A stretch of DNA of 15,257 nucleotides from an uncultured Collinsella sp. (GCA_958436995.1 CAUBMI010000053.1:1-15257), one strand, 5' to 3'. Positions 1 to 6,000 are shown, counted from the stretch's first letter. Made by a program: numbers and translations. Notes: generated from the sequence alone by a model not told the origin.

Positions 1-99
1 GCGTCAAGCGATGTGGCAAGTTCTTGGTTAGATATTGGTCAGTTTTGGGGCAACCTTGCCAAAAGCTTGACGGATGCAGATTTAGACGTCGACGAATGA
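1..99 (+). CDS. C-terminal end of an unidentified protein (cut by window edge)
   Basis: Reading frame 1 is open from the first base to a TGA at 97-99 and gives 32 residues with a Trp-rich stretch and a very acidic end (ADLDVDE). G/C-rich codons and the acidic finish look like a genuine protein tail, but the fragment is too short to identify. It does not resemble the end of release factor 1 (prfA), which often precedes prmC. The open frame could also be chance, since only about 33 codons are visible. Confidence 0.4.
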   Translation, partial: ASSDVASSWLDIGQFWGNLAKSLTDADLDVDE

Positions 100-143
100 A
101 CACTCTAGGCAGGCTCCAAGCAAAATTCTGGGCTGATTCTCGA

Positions 144-161
144 TAATCGCCTTTAATCGCC
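144..161 (+). repeat. Tandem 8-bp repeat upstream of the prmC promoter
   Basis: TAATCGCC occurs at 144-151 and again at 154-161, a 10-bp period that puts both copies on the same face of the helix. The pair ends two bases before the proposed -35 box. This could be a regulator site; no regulator is suggested by the window. Confidence 0.35.
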
Positions 162-163
162 CC

Positions 164-190
164 TTGCCAAGCGCTGGCCTCGCTTACAAT
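164..190 (+). promoter_or_regulatory. Candidate sigma-70-type promoter for prmC
   Basis: A -35-like TTGCCA (164-169) and a -10-like TACAAT (185-190) are separated by 15 bp, which is shorter than the ideal 17. Transcription would start near 197. This rules out the upstream in-frame TTG at 164 as the prmC start and leaves a leader of about 40 nt before the ATG at 239. Confidence 0.45.
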
Positions 191-238
191 CTGCTCCGAC
201 ATTCGCGCGCCGTCCGGCGCTTAAGAGGGGAGGGCCCC

Positions 239-1489
239 ATGGCAAACGAGATTTGGACCATCAAGCGTTGTCTCGAGTGGACCAAGGAGTACCTGGCCGA
301 GCGCGGCGAGGAGCATCCCCGTCTTTCTGCCGAGTGGCTGCTGTGCGCGGCCACGGGCCTGGCGCGTATCGACTTGTATATGCGCATGGACGAGACGCTT
401 AACGCAGCCCAGCTCGAGACCATGCACGCGGCCGTCGTTCGTCGCGCCAAAGGCGAGCCGCTGCAGTACATCACGGGCAGCACGCAGTTTCGCATGATCG
501 ACGTCGCGTGCGCCCCCGGCGTGCTCATCCCGCGCCCCGAGACCGAGATGCTCGTCGAAGAAGTCCTGAACTATCTGGATACCGAGGTGCTGAGCCCCGA
601 GGCCGCTGCCCGTCAGCGTGTTGAGCTGCCTTGGAACGATGAGGTCGAGCAGGCCCGCAAAGCTGAGGCGGCGCTGGCCGACGAACGCGCGACCGCCGAG
701 CGCCGTGCTGCCAACCTGACGGCCGCCGATGAGGCTGCGCTGGGTAGCGACGTGCTCGGTAGCCGCGCCTATGCCGAGGAGCTTGCCGATCGCGAGGCCG
801 AGGAAGCCGCCGCGCAAGCAGCAGAAGCCGAAGCCGCAAAAGCCGCCGAGCCCGAGCTCGACGAATACGACATCGCCATCGAGGGCGCCGACCAGGAGAC
901 GGTTTCAGCTCAGGATGCCGCTGCGCCTGCCCCAGCCGAGCCCCGCACTGCCCGCGTTCTCGAGGTCGGCTGCGGCACGGGCTGTATCTCGCTCTCGATC
1001 GCCTGGGAGCGTCGCGGCCACGTCACCTGCACTGCTACCGATATCGAGCCGCGCGCCATCGACCTTGCTACCAAAAACCGCGATGCGCTTGGCCTCACGT
1101 CCGACGAGGTCGCCTTCAGCCTCACGAACCTGGTGAGCTCCATTCCCCGTGAAGAGTGGGGCACCTTTGACGTACTCGTCTCCAACCCGCCCTACATCCC
1201 CACCGATGTCATGCGCTCGCTGCCGCACGAGGTCAAGGACTTTGAGCCCGACCTGGCGCTCGAGGGCGGTGCCGACGGCCTGGACATCTTCCGCCGTCTG
1301 CTCAATGCGGCACCCTATATGCTGCGCGCCGGCGGCCTGTTTGCTTGCGAGCTCTACGAGGGCGCCCTCGACGCCGCGGCCGAGTTCTGTCGCCAAGCGG
1401 GCCTTTCGGACGTGCGTATCGTCCACGACCTCACCGATCGCCCCCGCATCGTTCGGGCCATCGTCACCGAGCCCAAGCAGCGCCAGTAA
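239..1489 (+). CDS. prmC: Release factor glutamine methyltransferase PrmC with large internal insert
   Basis: PrmC uses S-adenosylmethionine to methylate the glutamine of the GGQ motif in release factors RF1 and RF2, supporting peptide release on the ribosome. The N-terminal helical domain (residues 1-95) ends in a PRPETE motif (98-103). The Rossmann SAM-binding motif VLEVGCGTG is at 240-248 and the catalytic NPPY that holds the glutamine is at 316-319. At 416 residues it is much longer than the usual 280 or so. The excess is an Ala/Glu-rich, charged stretch at about 116-237, between PRPETE and the SAM motif, where normal family members have fewer than 20 residues. The rest of the enzyme looks intact. 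The ATG at 239 is chosen because GAGGGGAGG lies just upstream and the product then begins like the family; a TTG at 164 in the same frame falls in the promoter. No prfA is seen next to it. Confidence 0.93.
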   Translation: MANEIWTIKRCLEWTKEYLAERGEEHPRLSAEWLLCAATGLARIDLYMRMDETLNAAQLETMHAAVVRRAKGEPLQYITGSTQFRMIDVACAPGVLIPRPETEMLVEEVLNYLDTEVLSPEAAARQRVELPWNDEVEQARKAEAALADERATAERRAANLTAADEAALGSDVLGSRAYAEELADREAEEAAAQAAEAEAAKAAEPELDEYDIAIEGADQETVSAQDAAAPAPAEPRTARVLEVGCGTGCISLSIAWERRGHVTCTATDIEPRAIDLATKNRDALGLTSDEVAFSLTNLVSSIPREEWGTFDVLVSNPPYIPTDVMRSLPHEVKDFEPDLALEGGADGLDIFRRLLNAAPYMLRAGGLFACELYEGALDAAAEFCRQAGLSDVRIVHDLTDRPRIVRAIVTEPKQRQ

Positions 1490-1503
1490 TATTTATTAAC
1501 TGG

Positions 1504-1532
1504 TTAGCAAAAATTATAAAGTAGTTTATAAT
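1504..1532 (+). promoter_or_regulatory. Promoter of the hicAB operon
   Basis: TTAGCA (1504-1509) and a consensus TATAAT (1527-1532) are separated by exactly 17 bp, starting 15 bp after the prmC stop. The expected transcription start, about 1538-1540, lies at or after the ATG at 1537, so hicA must start at 1558. The region is strikingly AT-rich compared with its surroundings. Confidence 0.7.
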
Positions 1533-1533
1533 T
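1512..1533 (+). promoter_or_regulatory. Perfect palindrome, probable HicB operator
   Basis: Nine-base arms AATTATAAA (1512-1520) and TTTATAATT (1525-1533) are exact reverse complements around a 4-bp spacer GTAG. The right arm covers the whole -10 box. Bound antitoxin here would block RNA polymerase, which is how HicAB modules are known to autoregulate. That this site binds HicB is inference from position and symmetry. Confidence 0.6.
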
Positions 1534-1557
1534 AGGATGGCTGAAAGAGGTCGGCCC

Positions 1558-1743
1558 ATGCAACCTCCTACCTTTCGGGAAATCATTGCCCTACTCAAGC
1601 ACGATGGATTCGTGAAGGTCGCGCAAGTCGGTAGCCATGCTAAGTATGTTTCTGGTGACCGCGTTGTCACCGTGAACGGCTCTGGTGGTGATCGACCAAA
1701 GAAGGGCACGTGGGCAAGTATTCGTCGCCAAGCTGGATGGTAG
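1558..1743 (+). CDS. hicA: HicA-family mRNA interferase toxin
   Basis: Small basic protein of 61 residues. HicA toxins have a dsRNA-binding-like fold and cleave mRNA, slowing translation until neutralised by HicB. The family pattern is visible: an N-terminal helix (FREIIALLKHDGF), the conserved GSH with the catalytic histidine (His27) followed by a tyrosine, a beta-strand stretch, and a C-terminal helix ending in RRQAGW, close to the usual KQAG(L/I). The PxHxxKEL segment seen in many members is not clear here. The ATG at 1558 has AGAGG 8 nt upstream. The in-frame ATG at 1537 has no good SD and sits at or before the predicted transcript start. hicB follows after 11 bp, so the two are co-transcribed. 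Family assignment is firm for such a short protein; activity is inferred. Confidence 0.85.
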   Translation: MQPPTFREIIALLKHDGFVKVAQVGSHAKYVSGDRVVTVNGSGGDRPKKGTWASIRRQAGW

Positions 1744-1754
1744 TTGGAGGCAAA

Positions 1755-2201
1755 ATGAGGCAGCGATTTACCTATGACTGCGTTCTCATAAAGGAAGATG
1801 ACGGTTACTGCGCTAGCTTCCCGCAGATTCCCGGCGCCTTTGCCGATGGCGATACGCGCGAAGAAGCTATTGCCCATGCCACCGAGGCGCTGATGGCGTT
1901 TTTGGCCGATGACCTCAACAACGGTTTGACTCCGGCGGGGTACGAACGCTCGGCCGAGGTCGTGGCCCTTTCGGTCGAAATCGACCACGAGGACGCTCGG
2001 GAGGCGGCGTGCCGAACATTTAAAGACGCAGCGCTGGACCTCAAAGTCTCCGCTCCGCGGATTACCGCGCTGGTCAAAGCCGGAAAGCTCGATGTTGAAC
2101 TCGTCGACGGCCGTCGGATGATAACGATAGACAGCATCGAGCGCTACGCCGCCCAAGAACGCCACGCCGGCAGGCCAAAGAAGTTCGTCGCAGTCCAATA
2201 A
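1755..2201 (+). CDS. hicB: HicB-family antitoxin with C-terminal DNA-binding-like domain
   Basis: Antitoxin of 148 residues that should bind and mask HicA and repress the operon. The N-terminal half is the typical HicB partial RNase H-like fold: a tyrosine-rich first strand, DDGYCASFPQIPG (15-27) and the DGDTREEAIAHATEAL helix (31-46). The C-terminal part (about 93-138) looks like a small helix-turn-helix or excisionase-type domain: SAPRITALVKAGKL, then a hairpin, then a helix. A basic tail (GRPKK) follows. This DNA-reading half fits the palindrome over the promoter. The ATG at 1755 with GGAGG 4 nt upstream is preferred over an in-frame start at 1710 inside hicA. The gene order toxin-antitoxin is the usual one for hicAB. 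No terminator was seen after it. Confidence 0.85.
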   Translation: MRQRFTYDCVLIKEDDGYCASFPQIPGAFADGDTREEAIAHATEALMAFLADDLNNGLTPAGYERSAEVVALSVEIDHEDAREAACRTFKDAALDLKVSAPRITALVKAGKLDVELVDGRRMITIDSIERYAAQERHAGRPKKFVAVQ

Positions 2202-2248
2202 CCCCCTCACTTTCACCGACTACTAGAGCCGCTCACCAAACCAACATG

Positions 2249-2317
2249 CGCTCTGGGCAAATAGGTTGAACGTTTCGTGCGAGAATGCCCCACAGTAAAC
2301 AAACTTGCACCAGAGCG
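2249..2317 (+). repeat. Long-range inverted repeat in the tsaC leader
   Basis: CGCTCTGG (2249-2256) and CCAGAGCG (2310-2317) are exact reverse complements separated by 53 bp. The right arm ends one base before the AAGGGG SD of tsaC (about 2319-2323). In RNA it could affect ribosome access; it may also be chance. The 134-bp gap between hicB and tsaC otherwise shows only a weak TTGAAC (2266-2271) without a convincing -10. Confidence 0.3.
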
Positions 2318-2335
2318 TAAGGGGCTGGCATACAC

Positions 2336-3079
2336 ATGCAGACGGTCTATCGGGTATACGAGGGAACGCGCGAGCCGCATTGGCTTGCCGTCGAGCGCAC
2401 GGCCGAGGTGCTCGGCCGCGGCGGCCTAGCTTTGATCCCGACCGAGACCGTCTACGGTGTCGCCGTGGCAGTCAACGCCTTCTCGGACGCCGTGCCCCAA
2501 GATACAAGCGAATTCCCATCGTGGCCGCGCGATCCGCAGACTGCCGTCAATGGCGCCGCAGTTCCTGCGCTCGGCACCGGCTATCGCCGTATCTTCACTC
2601 TCAAGCAACGTGAACTCACGCAAACCGTCGCTTGGCTGGTCGATGGCGTCGAAGCACTCGACCGCTATGGCGTGGATATCCCGGAAGATGCCCGCATACT
2701 CGCGCGACGATGCTGGCCGGGAGCCCTGACTATCGTGGTCAAGGCAGCCCCCTGCGTGCCGACCTTTATGCGCGCTGCCGACGACACGGTGGCACTTCGC
2801 GCTTCGGCCTCGCCCGTGGTGCAGGCGCTCATTCGCGCCTGTGGCAGCCCCCTTGCCTGCACCAGCGCCAACACGCATGGCGCGCCCGCGCCGGCAAGTT
2901 TTATCACGGTGGAGGGTCGCATCCTGGAGGGGGTCGATGTTGCCGTCGACGCCGGTGAGACCCCGTGTCGCGACGCCTCGACCATCGTGTCGTTTCAGCA
3001 CGGCGAGCTCCAGATCCTGCGCCAAGGCGCACTTCCCGCATCAGAGATCGAACGGGTCCTGTCCGACCCGATGCAATAG
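2336..3079 (+). CDS. tsaC: Threonylcarbamoyl-AMP synthase (TsaC/Sua5/YwlC family)
   Basis: Makes threonylcarbamoyl-AMP from threonine, bicarbonate and ATP in the cytoplasm, the first step of t6A37 modification of tRNAs that read ANN codons. Visible family motifs are PTETVYG (35-41), a K-x-R pair (Lys90, Arg92), WPGALT (127-132), TSAN (176-179) and STIV (215-218). At 247 residues it has the single-domain TsaC/YrdC core without the extra Sua5 domain. Between PTETVYG and the K-x-R there are about 49 residues instead of roughly 20, so an insert of about 28 residues lies near 50-82. The K-x-R is followed by ELTQT rather than the usual P-x-x-x-PL. The start has AAGGGG 12 nt upstream. glpK follows after only 13 bp, suggesting co-transcription. 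The family is secure; full activity is likely but the changed loop leaves some doubt. Confidence 0.9.
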   Translation: MQTVYRVYEGTREPHWLAVERTAEVLGRGGLALIPTETVYGVAVAVNAFSDAVPQDTSEFPSWPRDPQTAVNGAAVPALGTGYRRIFTLKQRELTQTVAWLVDGVEALDRYGVDIPEDARILARRCWPGALTIVVKAAPCVPTFMRAADDTVALRASASPVVQALIRACGSPLACTSANTHGAPAPASFITVEGRILEGVDVAVDAGETPCRDASTIVSFQHGELQILRQGALPASEIERVLSDPMQ

Positions 3080-3092
3080 AAAGGTTTAAGCG

Positions 3093-4634
3093 ATGTCGTT
3101 GAATCTGGGCAGCCTGGGCATGGAAGATGCCTCGTTTGACTTTGGCGGTTCCTACATCATGGCGCTCGACTGCGGCACCACCTCGGTACTTGCGACCATC
3201 GTCGACGAGTACGGCTGCATCGTCGCGCAGGCACGTCGCAGCGTCAAAACCAGCTTCCCGCGTCCCGGTTGGGTAGAGCAAGACCCCATGACGGTCCTTG
3301 CCAGCCAGATCGCCGTCATGATGGAAGTCCAGTTTAAGAGCGGTATCCATTCTGACCGCATCGCCGCCATCGGCATCTCCAACCAGCGCGAGACCACGGT
3401 GGTCTGGGACCGCGTGAGCGGTCAGCCGATCTATAACGCCATCGTATGGCAGTGCCGCCGTACCGCGCCGGCAATCGACGCGTTGGTTGAACAGGGCTGC
3501 GAGGAGTTGGTGCGCTCCCGCACGGGACTCACGCTCGACCCGTATTTCTCGGCCTCCAAGGTGCAGTGGATTCTCGACAACGTTGACGGCGCACGCGAGA
3601 GCGCGGCGGCGGGCGACCTCATGTTTGGCACCATCGACACCTGGCTCATCTACAACCTCACCGGCGGCCAGGTCTTTGCCACCGACTACACCAATGCCAG
3701 CCGCACGGCGCTCTTTAATATCCATACGCTCGATTGGGACGACGACCTGCTGGCGCTCTTTGACGTTCCACGTTCCATGATGCCCGAGGTTCGCTGGAGC
3801 TCGGGCGACTACGGCCGCGTCGCGAGCGACATCATGACCAACACGCCGCCCATCATGGGCGTGGCGGGCGACCAGCAGGCGTCGCTGTTCGGTCACTGCT
3901 GTTTCCGTCCCGGCCAGACCAAAAACACCTATGGCACGGGTTGCTTTATGCTCATGAACACTGGCGACGAGATCGTCGAATCCAAGAACGGTCTGGTCTC
4001 CACCATCGGTATCGCTGCGAACGGGAAGATCAGCTATGCACTCGAGGGCTCCATCTTCGCTGCCGGCTCCACCATGAACTGGCTTCGCAACAACATGGGC
4101 ATCATCTCGAGCGTGAGCGAGTCGGCACAACTCGCCGCTTCGATTAGCGACAACGAGGGCTGCTACTTCGTTCCCGCCTTTGCGGGTTTGGGTGCTCCCT
4201 GGTGGGACCCGCATGCCCGCGGTATCGTGTGCGGTCTGACCGGCGCCTCGAGCCGTGCGACCATCGTACGTGCCGCCTGCGAATCCATGGCATATCAGAG
4301 CTACGACGTGCTGCGCGCCATGGAGCAGGACGTGGGGCTTTCGATCGAGCGCCTGTCTGTCGATGGCGGTGCCTCGCGCAACGAGTTCATCATGCAATTC
4401 CAGGCCGACCTGCTGGATATCCCCGTGCTGCAATGCGAGACGGTGGAGACCACGGCAATCGGTGCCGCGTACTTGGCGGGTCTTGCCGTCGGCTATTGGG
4501 AAGACCTGGAAGAGCTGGAGCAAAATGCCCAGATCGTTAGGACCTTCCTTCCCCACATGTCCGCCGAGCGCCGCGAACAAAACCTTGCGGGCTGGTGTGA
4601 TGCAGTCAGGCGCTCGCTCAGTACCGCACAGTAG
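3093..4634 (+). CDS. glpK: Glycerol kinase
   Basis: FGGY-family kinase that phosphorylates glycerol to sn-glycerol 3-phosphate with ATP, feeding glycolysis and lipid synthesis. The 513 residues include both FGGY domains. By alignment with the E. coli enzyme, glycerol-contact residues are present: Arg99-Glu100 in NQRETT, Tyr151 in DPYFSASK, Asp260 in GDQQASLFG and Phe285 in YGTGCFMLMNTG. The later GAPWWDP and DGGASRNEFIMQ motifs are also there. Two oddities: the first phosphate loop reads DCGTTSVL (26-33) where most GlpKs have DQGTTSSR, and about 18 extra residues precede the first strand. The region before GDQQ lacks the DYHFFG-like histidine segment that is phosphorylated by the PTS in many Firmicutes. 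The start has AAAGG with 8-nt spacing; Met10 is an alternative. No glycerol facilitator or glpD is adjacent. Confidence 0.93.
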   Translation: MSLNLGSLGMEDASFDFGGSYIMALDCGTTSVLATIVDEYGCIVAQARRSVKTSFPRPGWVEQDPMTVLASQIAVMMEVQFKSGIHSDRIAAIGISNQRETTVVWDRVSGQPIYNAIVWQCRRTAPAIDALVEQGCEELVRSRTGLTLDPYFSASKVQWILDNVDGARESAAAGDLMFGTIDTWLIYNLTGGQVFATDYTNASRTALFNIHTLDWDDDLLALFDVPRSMMPEVRWSSGDYGRVASDIMTNTPPIMGVAGDQQASLFGHCCFRPGQTKNTYGTGCFMLMNTGDEIVESKNGLVSTIGIAANGKISYALEGSIFAAGSTMNWLRNNMGIISSVSESAQLAASISDNEGCYFVPAFAGLGAPWWDPHARGIVCGLTGASSRATIVRAACESMAYQSYDVLRAMEQDVGLSIERLSVDGGASRNEFIMQFQADLLDIPVLQCETVETTAIGAAYLAGLAVGYWEDLEELEQNAQIVRTFLPHMSAERREQNLAGWCDAVRRSLSTAQ

Positions 4635-4667
4635 GGCTGCGATGGGCTGCTCGATACAACAAACCGC

Positions 4668-4747
4668 TAAACTAATGCATGGCGTGCGGCGGCAACATTG
4701 CTGCGCGCCTTGTCAGCAAGGCCGTTTTGCGGCCGCAACGAAAGGGG
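4668..4747 (+). promoter_or_regulatory. Possible upp promoter box and structured leader
   Basis: The 123-bp gap after glpK holds a weak -10-like TAAACT (4668-4673) with no clear -35. It also holds small hairpins: GCCTTG/CAAGGC (4707-4712 with 4717-4722, loop TCAG) and GGCCG/CGGCC (4720-4724 with 4730-4734). The two share bases 4720-4722 and so cannot form together. A further imperfect stem lies at about 4688-4703. The SD AAAGGGG (4741-4747) is 10 nt before the upp ATG. Also seen is a GGGCTGC repeat at 4634-4640 and 4644-4650. Confidence 0.35.
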
Positions 4748-4757
4748 CAATCAACCC

Positions 4758-5405
4758 ATGACCGTCACCTATGATGCGTCCCGTGTGACGCTTGTCGATC
4801 ACCCGCTCGTTCAGCACAAGCTGTCGATCCTGCGCGATAAAAACACCGGCACCAACCAGTTCCGCCAGCTCGTGCGCGAGCTTGCGCTCTTTGACGGCTA
4901 CGAGGCCATGCGCGACCTGCCTATGGAAGACGTCGAGGTCGAGACCCCCATCACTACCGCCACGTTCAAACAGCTTGCCGGCAAGAAACTCGCCATCGTG
5001 CCCATCCTGCGTGCGGGCCTTGGCATGGTCGACGGCATCCTCGACCTGGTGCCCTCCGCTCGCGTGGGCCACATCGGCATGGAGCGCGACGAAGTCACCC
5101 ACGAGCCGCATGAGTATTACTGCAAGATGCCCAAGGATATCGACCAGCGTATCTGCCTGGTTGTCGACCCCATGCTCGCCACGGGCGGTTCGGCCGAGAT
5201 GGCTATCAGCTACCTGCGCGAGCGCGGTGTCAAGGACATCCGCATGCTGTGCATCGTCGCCGCGCCCGAGGGCCTCAAGTCGCTGACCGAGAAGGATCCT
5301 GACGTACATATTTATACGTGCGCCATCGATGACCATCTCAACGAGGCCGCCTACATCGTTCCCGGCCTGGGCGACGCCGGCGACCGCATCTACGGCACGC
5401 TCTAG
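4758..5405 (+). CDS. upp: Uracil phosphoribosyltransferase
   Basis: Pyrimidine salvage enzyme joining uracil and PRPP to give UMP and pyrophosphate in the cytoplasm. Its 215 residues match the family length of about 208-215. The PRPP-binding loop VDPMLATGGSA is at 136-146, the flexible-loop region with PILRAGLGM at 82-90, and the C-terminal uracil-binding segment with GLGDAGDRIYGT at 203-214. The N-terminal segment has GTNQFRQLV where many homologues have a T-R-x-F-R pattern. The ATG at 4758 has AAAGGGG upstream and starts the family's first beta strand; an in-frame start at 4698 would lie in the leader structures. It stands alone between glpK and the ATP synthase promoter region. Confidence 0.97.
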   Translation: MTVTYDASRVTLVDHPLVQHKLSILRDKNTGTNQFRQLVRELALFDGYEAMRDLPMEDVEVETPITTATFKQLAGKKLAIVPILRAGLGMVDGILDLVPSARVGHIGMERDEVTHEPHEYYCKMPKDIDQRICLVVDPMLATGGSAEMAISYLRERGVKDIRMLCIVAAPEGLKSLTEKDPDVHIYTCAIDDHLNEAAYIVPGLGDAGDRIYGTL

Positions 5406-5446
5406 TCGCTGGGCTAAACGGCCGCGGCTGCAAATACGAAGAAACG

Positions 5447-5481
5447 GTGCGCGCGGACGAACAAAAGGCGACCGCGCGCAC
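5447..5481 (+). terminator. GC hairpin after upp, possible terminator without T-run
   Basis: GTGCGCGCGG (5447-5456) pairs perfectly with CCGCGCGCAC (5472-5481) around a 15-nt A-rich loop. It lies 42 bp after the upp stop, where a terminator is expected, but no T-tract follows (TCCTGTTAACGG), so it is not a standard intrinsic terminator. The rest of the 280-bp gap (5406-5685) holds small repeats at 5523-5598 and the atp promoter. Confidence 0.4.
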
Positions 5482-5596
5482 TCCTGTTAACGGACGTTTT
5501 GCCCTGCAGGGTTCGAGAAAAACGTATTACCGTACCTGCGGCATAAAGAAGGTCTTAAGAAAACGAACAGGTGCGTATTAACCGATGCTTTTTCGG

Positions 5597-5624
5597 TTGT
5601 ACTTTAGCGATTGGCTCGTACAAT
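5597..5624 (+). promoter_or_regulatory. Candidate promoter of the ATP synthase operon
   Basis: A good -10 TACAAT (5619-5624) is preceded by a weaker TTGTAC (5597-5602) at 16-bp spacing. Transcription would start near 5631, giving a leader of about 55 nt. A 6-bp stem AACCGA/TCGGTT (5580-5585 with 5593-5598) overlaps the -35, and CGTATTA occurs at 5523-5529 and 5574-5580, possible control sites. Confidence 0.5.
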
Positions 5625-5685
5625 ATTCACCAATGTTTGGCGGGAACTGTTCTGTGAGGCGTTAAAAAGGAAAGTGAGGACGCCA

Positions 5686-5997
5686 GTGTTTCAGATAGCC
5701 GATCTGCTCGCTATCGTTGCAGGCGCCATCGCGGGCGCAATTGCCTTCCTTCCCTTTGTCTTTACGCTCAAGCCGGTTCTTGACGATAAACAGAATGCGG
5801 ACATGCTCAAGGGTATGGTGAGTCTGGCGGTCTCGGCAATCGCCCTGCTCGTCTTTACCTTGGTTGTGTTTGTGTTGTTCGGAGAGGCATTTCGCATGTT
5901 CCTCCTGGGCGAGGCGATCGGCTTCGTGGCCTTTATGGCTGCCTGCGCGGTTCGTGTCGCCAAGGCGCTGCGAGATCCTCATGAGGTCGAAAGGTAA
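5686..5997 (+). CDS. atpI: AtpI-like small membrane protein at head of ATP synthase operon
   Basis: Hydrophobic protein of 103 residues with about three predicted membrane helices (roughly 7-29, 43-65 and 68-92) and a charged C-terminus (RDPHEVER). Its place directly before atpB, with 3 bp between them, is that of atpI, whose product helps c-ring assembly in some bacteria and is not part of the finished enzyme. Sequence similarity to AtpI is weak by eye, so the name rests on position, size and topology. The GTG at 5686 is chosen (GAGGA 5 nt upstream). An in-frame GTG at 5674 is possible, and a TTG at 5611 lies inside the promoter. Confidence 0.7.
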   Translation: MFQIADLLAIVAGAIAGAIAFLPFVFTLKPVLDDKQNADMLKGMVSLAVSAIALLVFTLVVFVLFGEAFRMFLLGEAIGFVAFMAACAVRVAKALRDPHEVER

Positions 5998-6000
5998 GTC

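Noticed and set aside
164..238. TTG start at 164 extending PrmC by 25 residues
   Set aside because: It coincides with the -35 box, the extra residues are not PrmC-like, and the ATG at 239 has a strong SD.
1537..1557. ATG at 1537 as the hicA start
   Set aside because: It lies at or before the predicted transcript start and lacks an SD; the ATG at 1558 fits family length.
2266..2299. Promoter for tsaC using TTGAAC
   Set aside because: No -10 hexamer with more than three matches at an acceptable distance.
2904..4580. 558-residue open frame on the minus strand opposite glpK
   Set aside because: It mirrors glpK codons; composition is His/Asp/Arg/Gly-rich with no domain, and glpK is unmistakable.
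5611..5685. TTG start at 5611 extending the AtpI-like protein
   Set aside because: It lies upstream of the -10 TACAAT and of the expected transcript start; GTG 5686 has a better SD.
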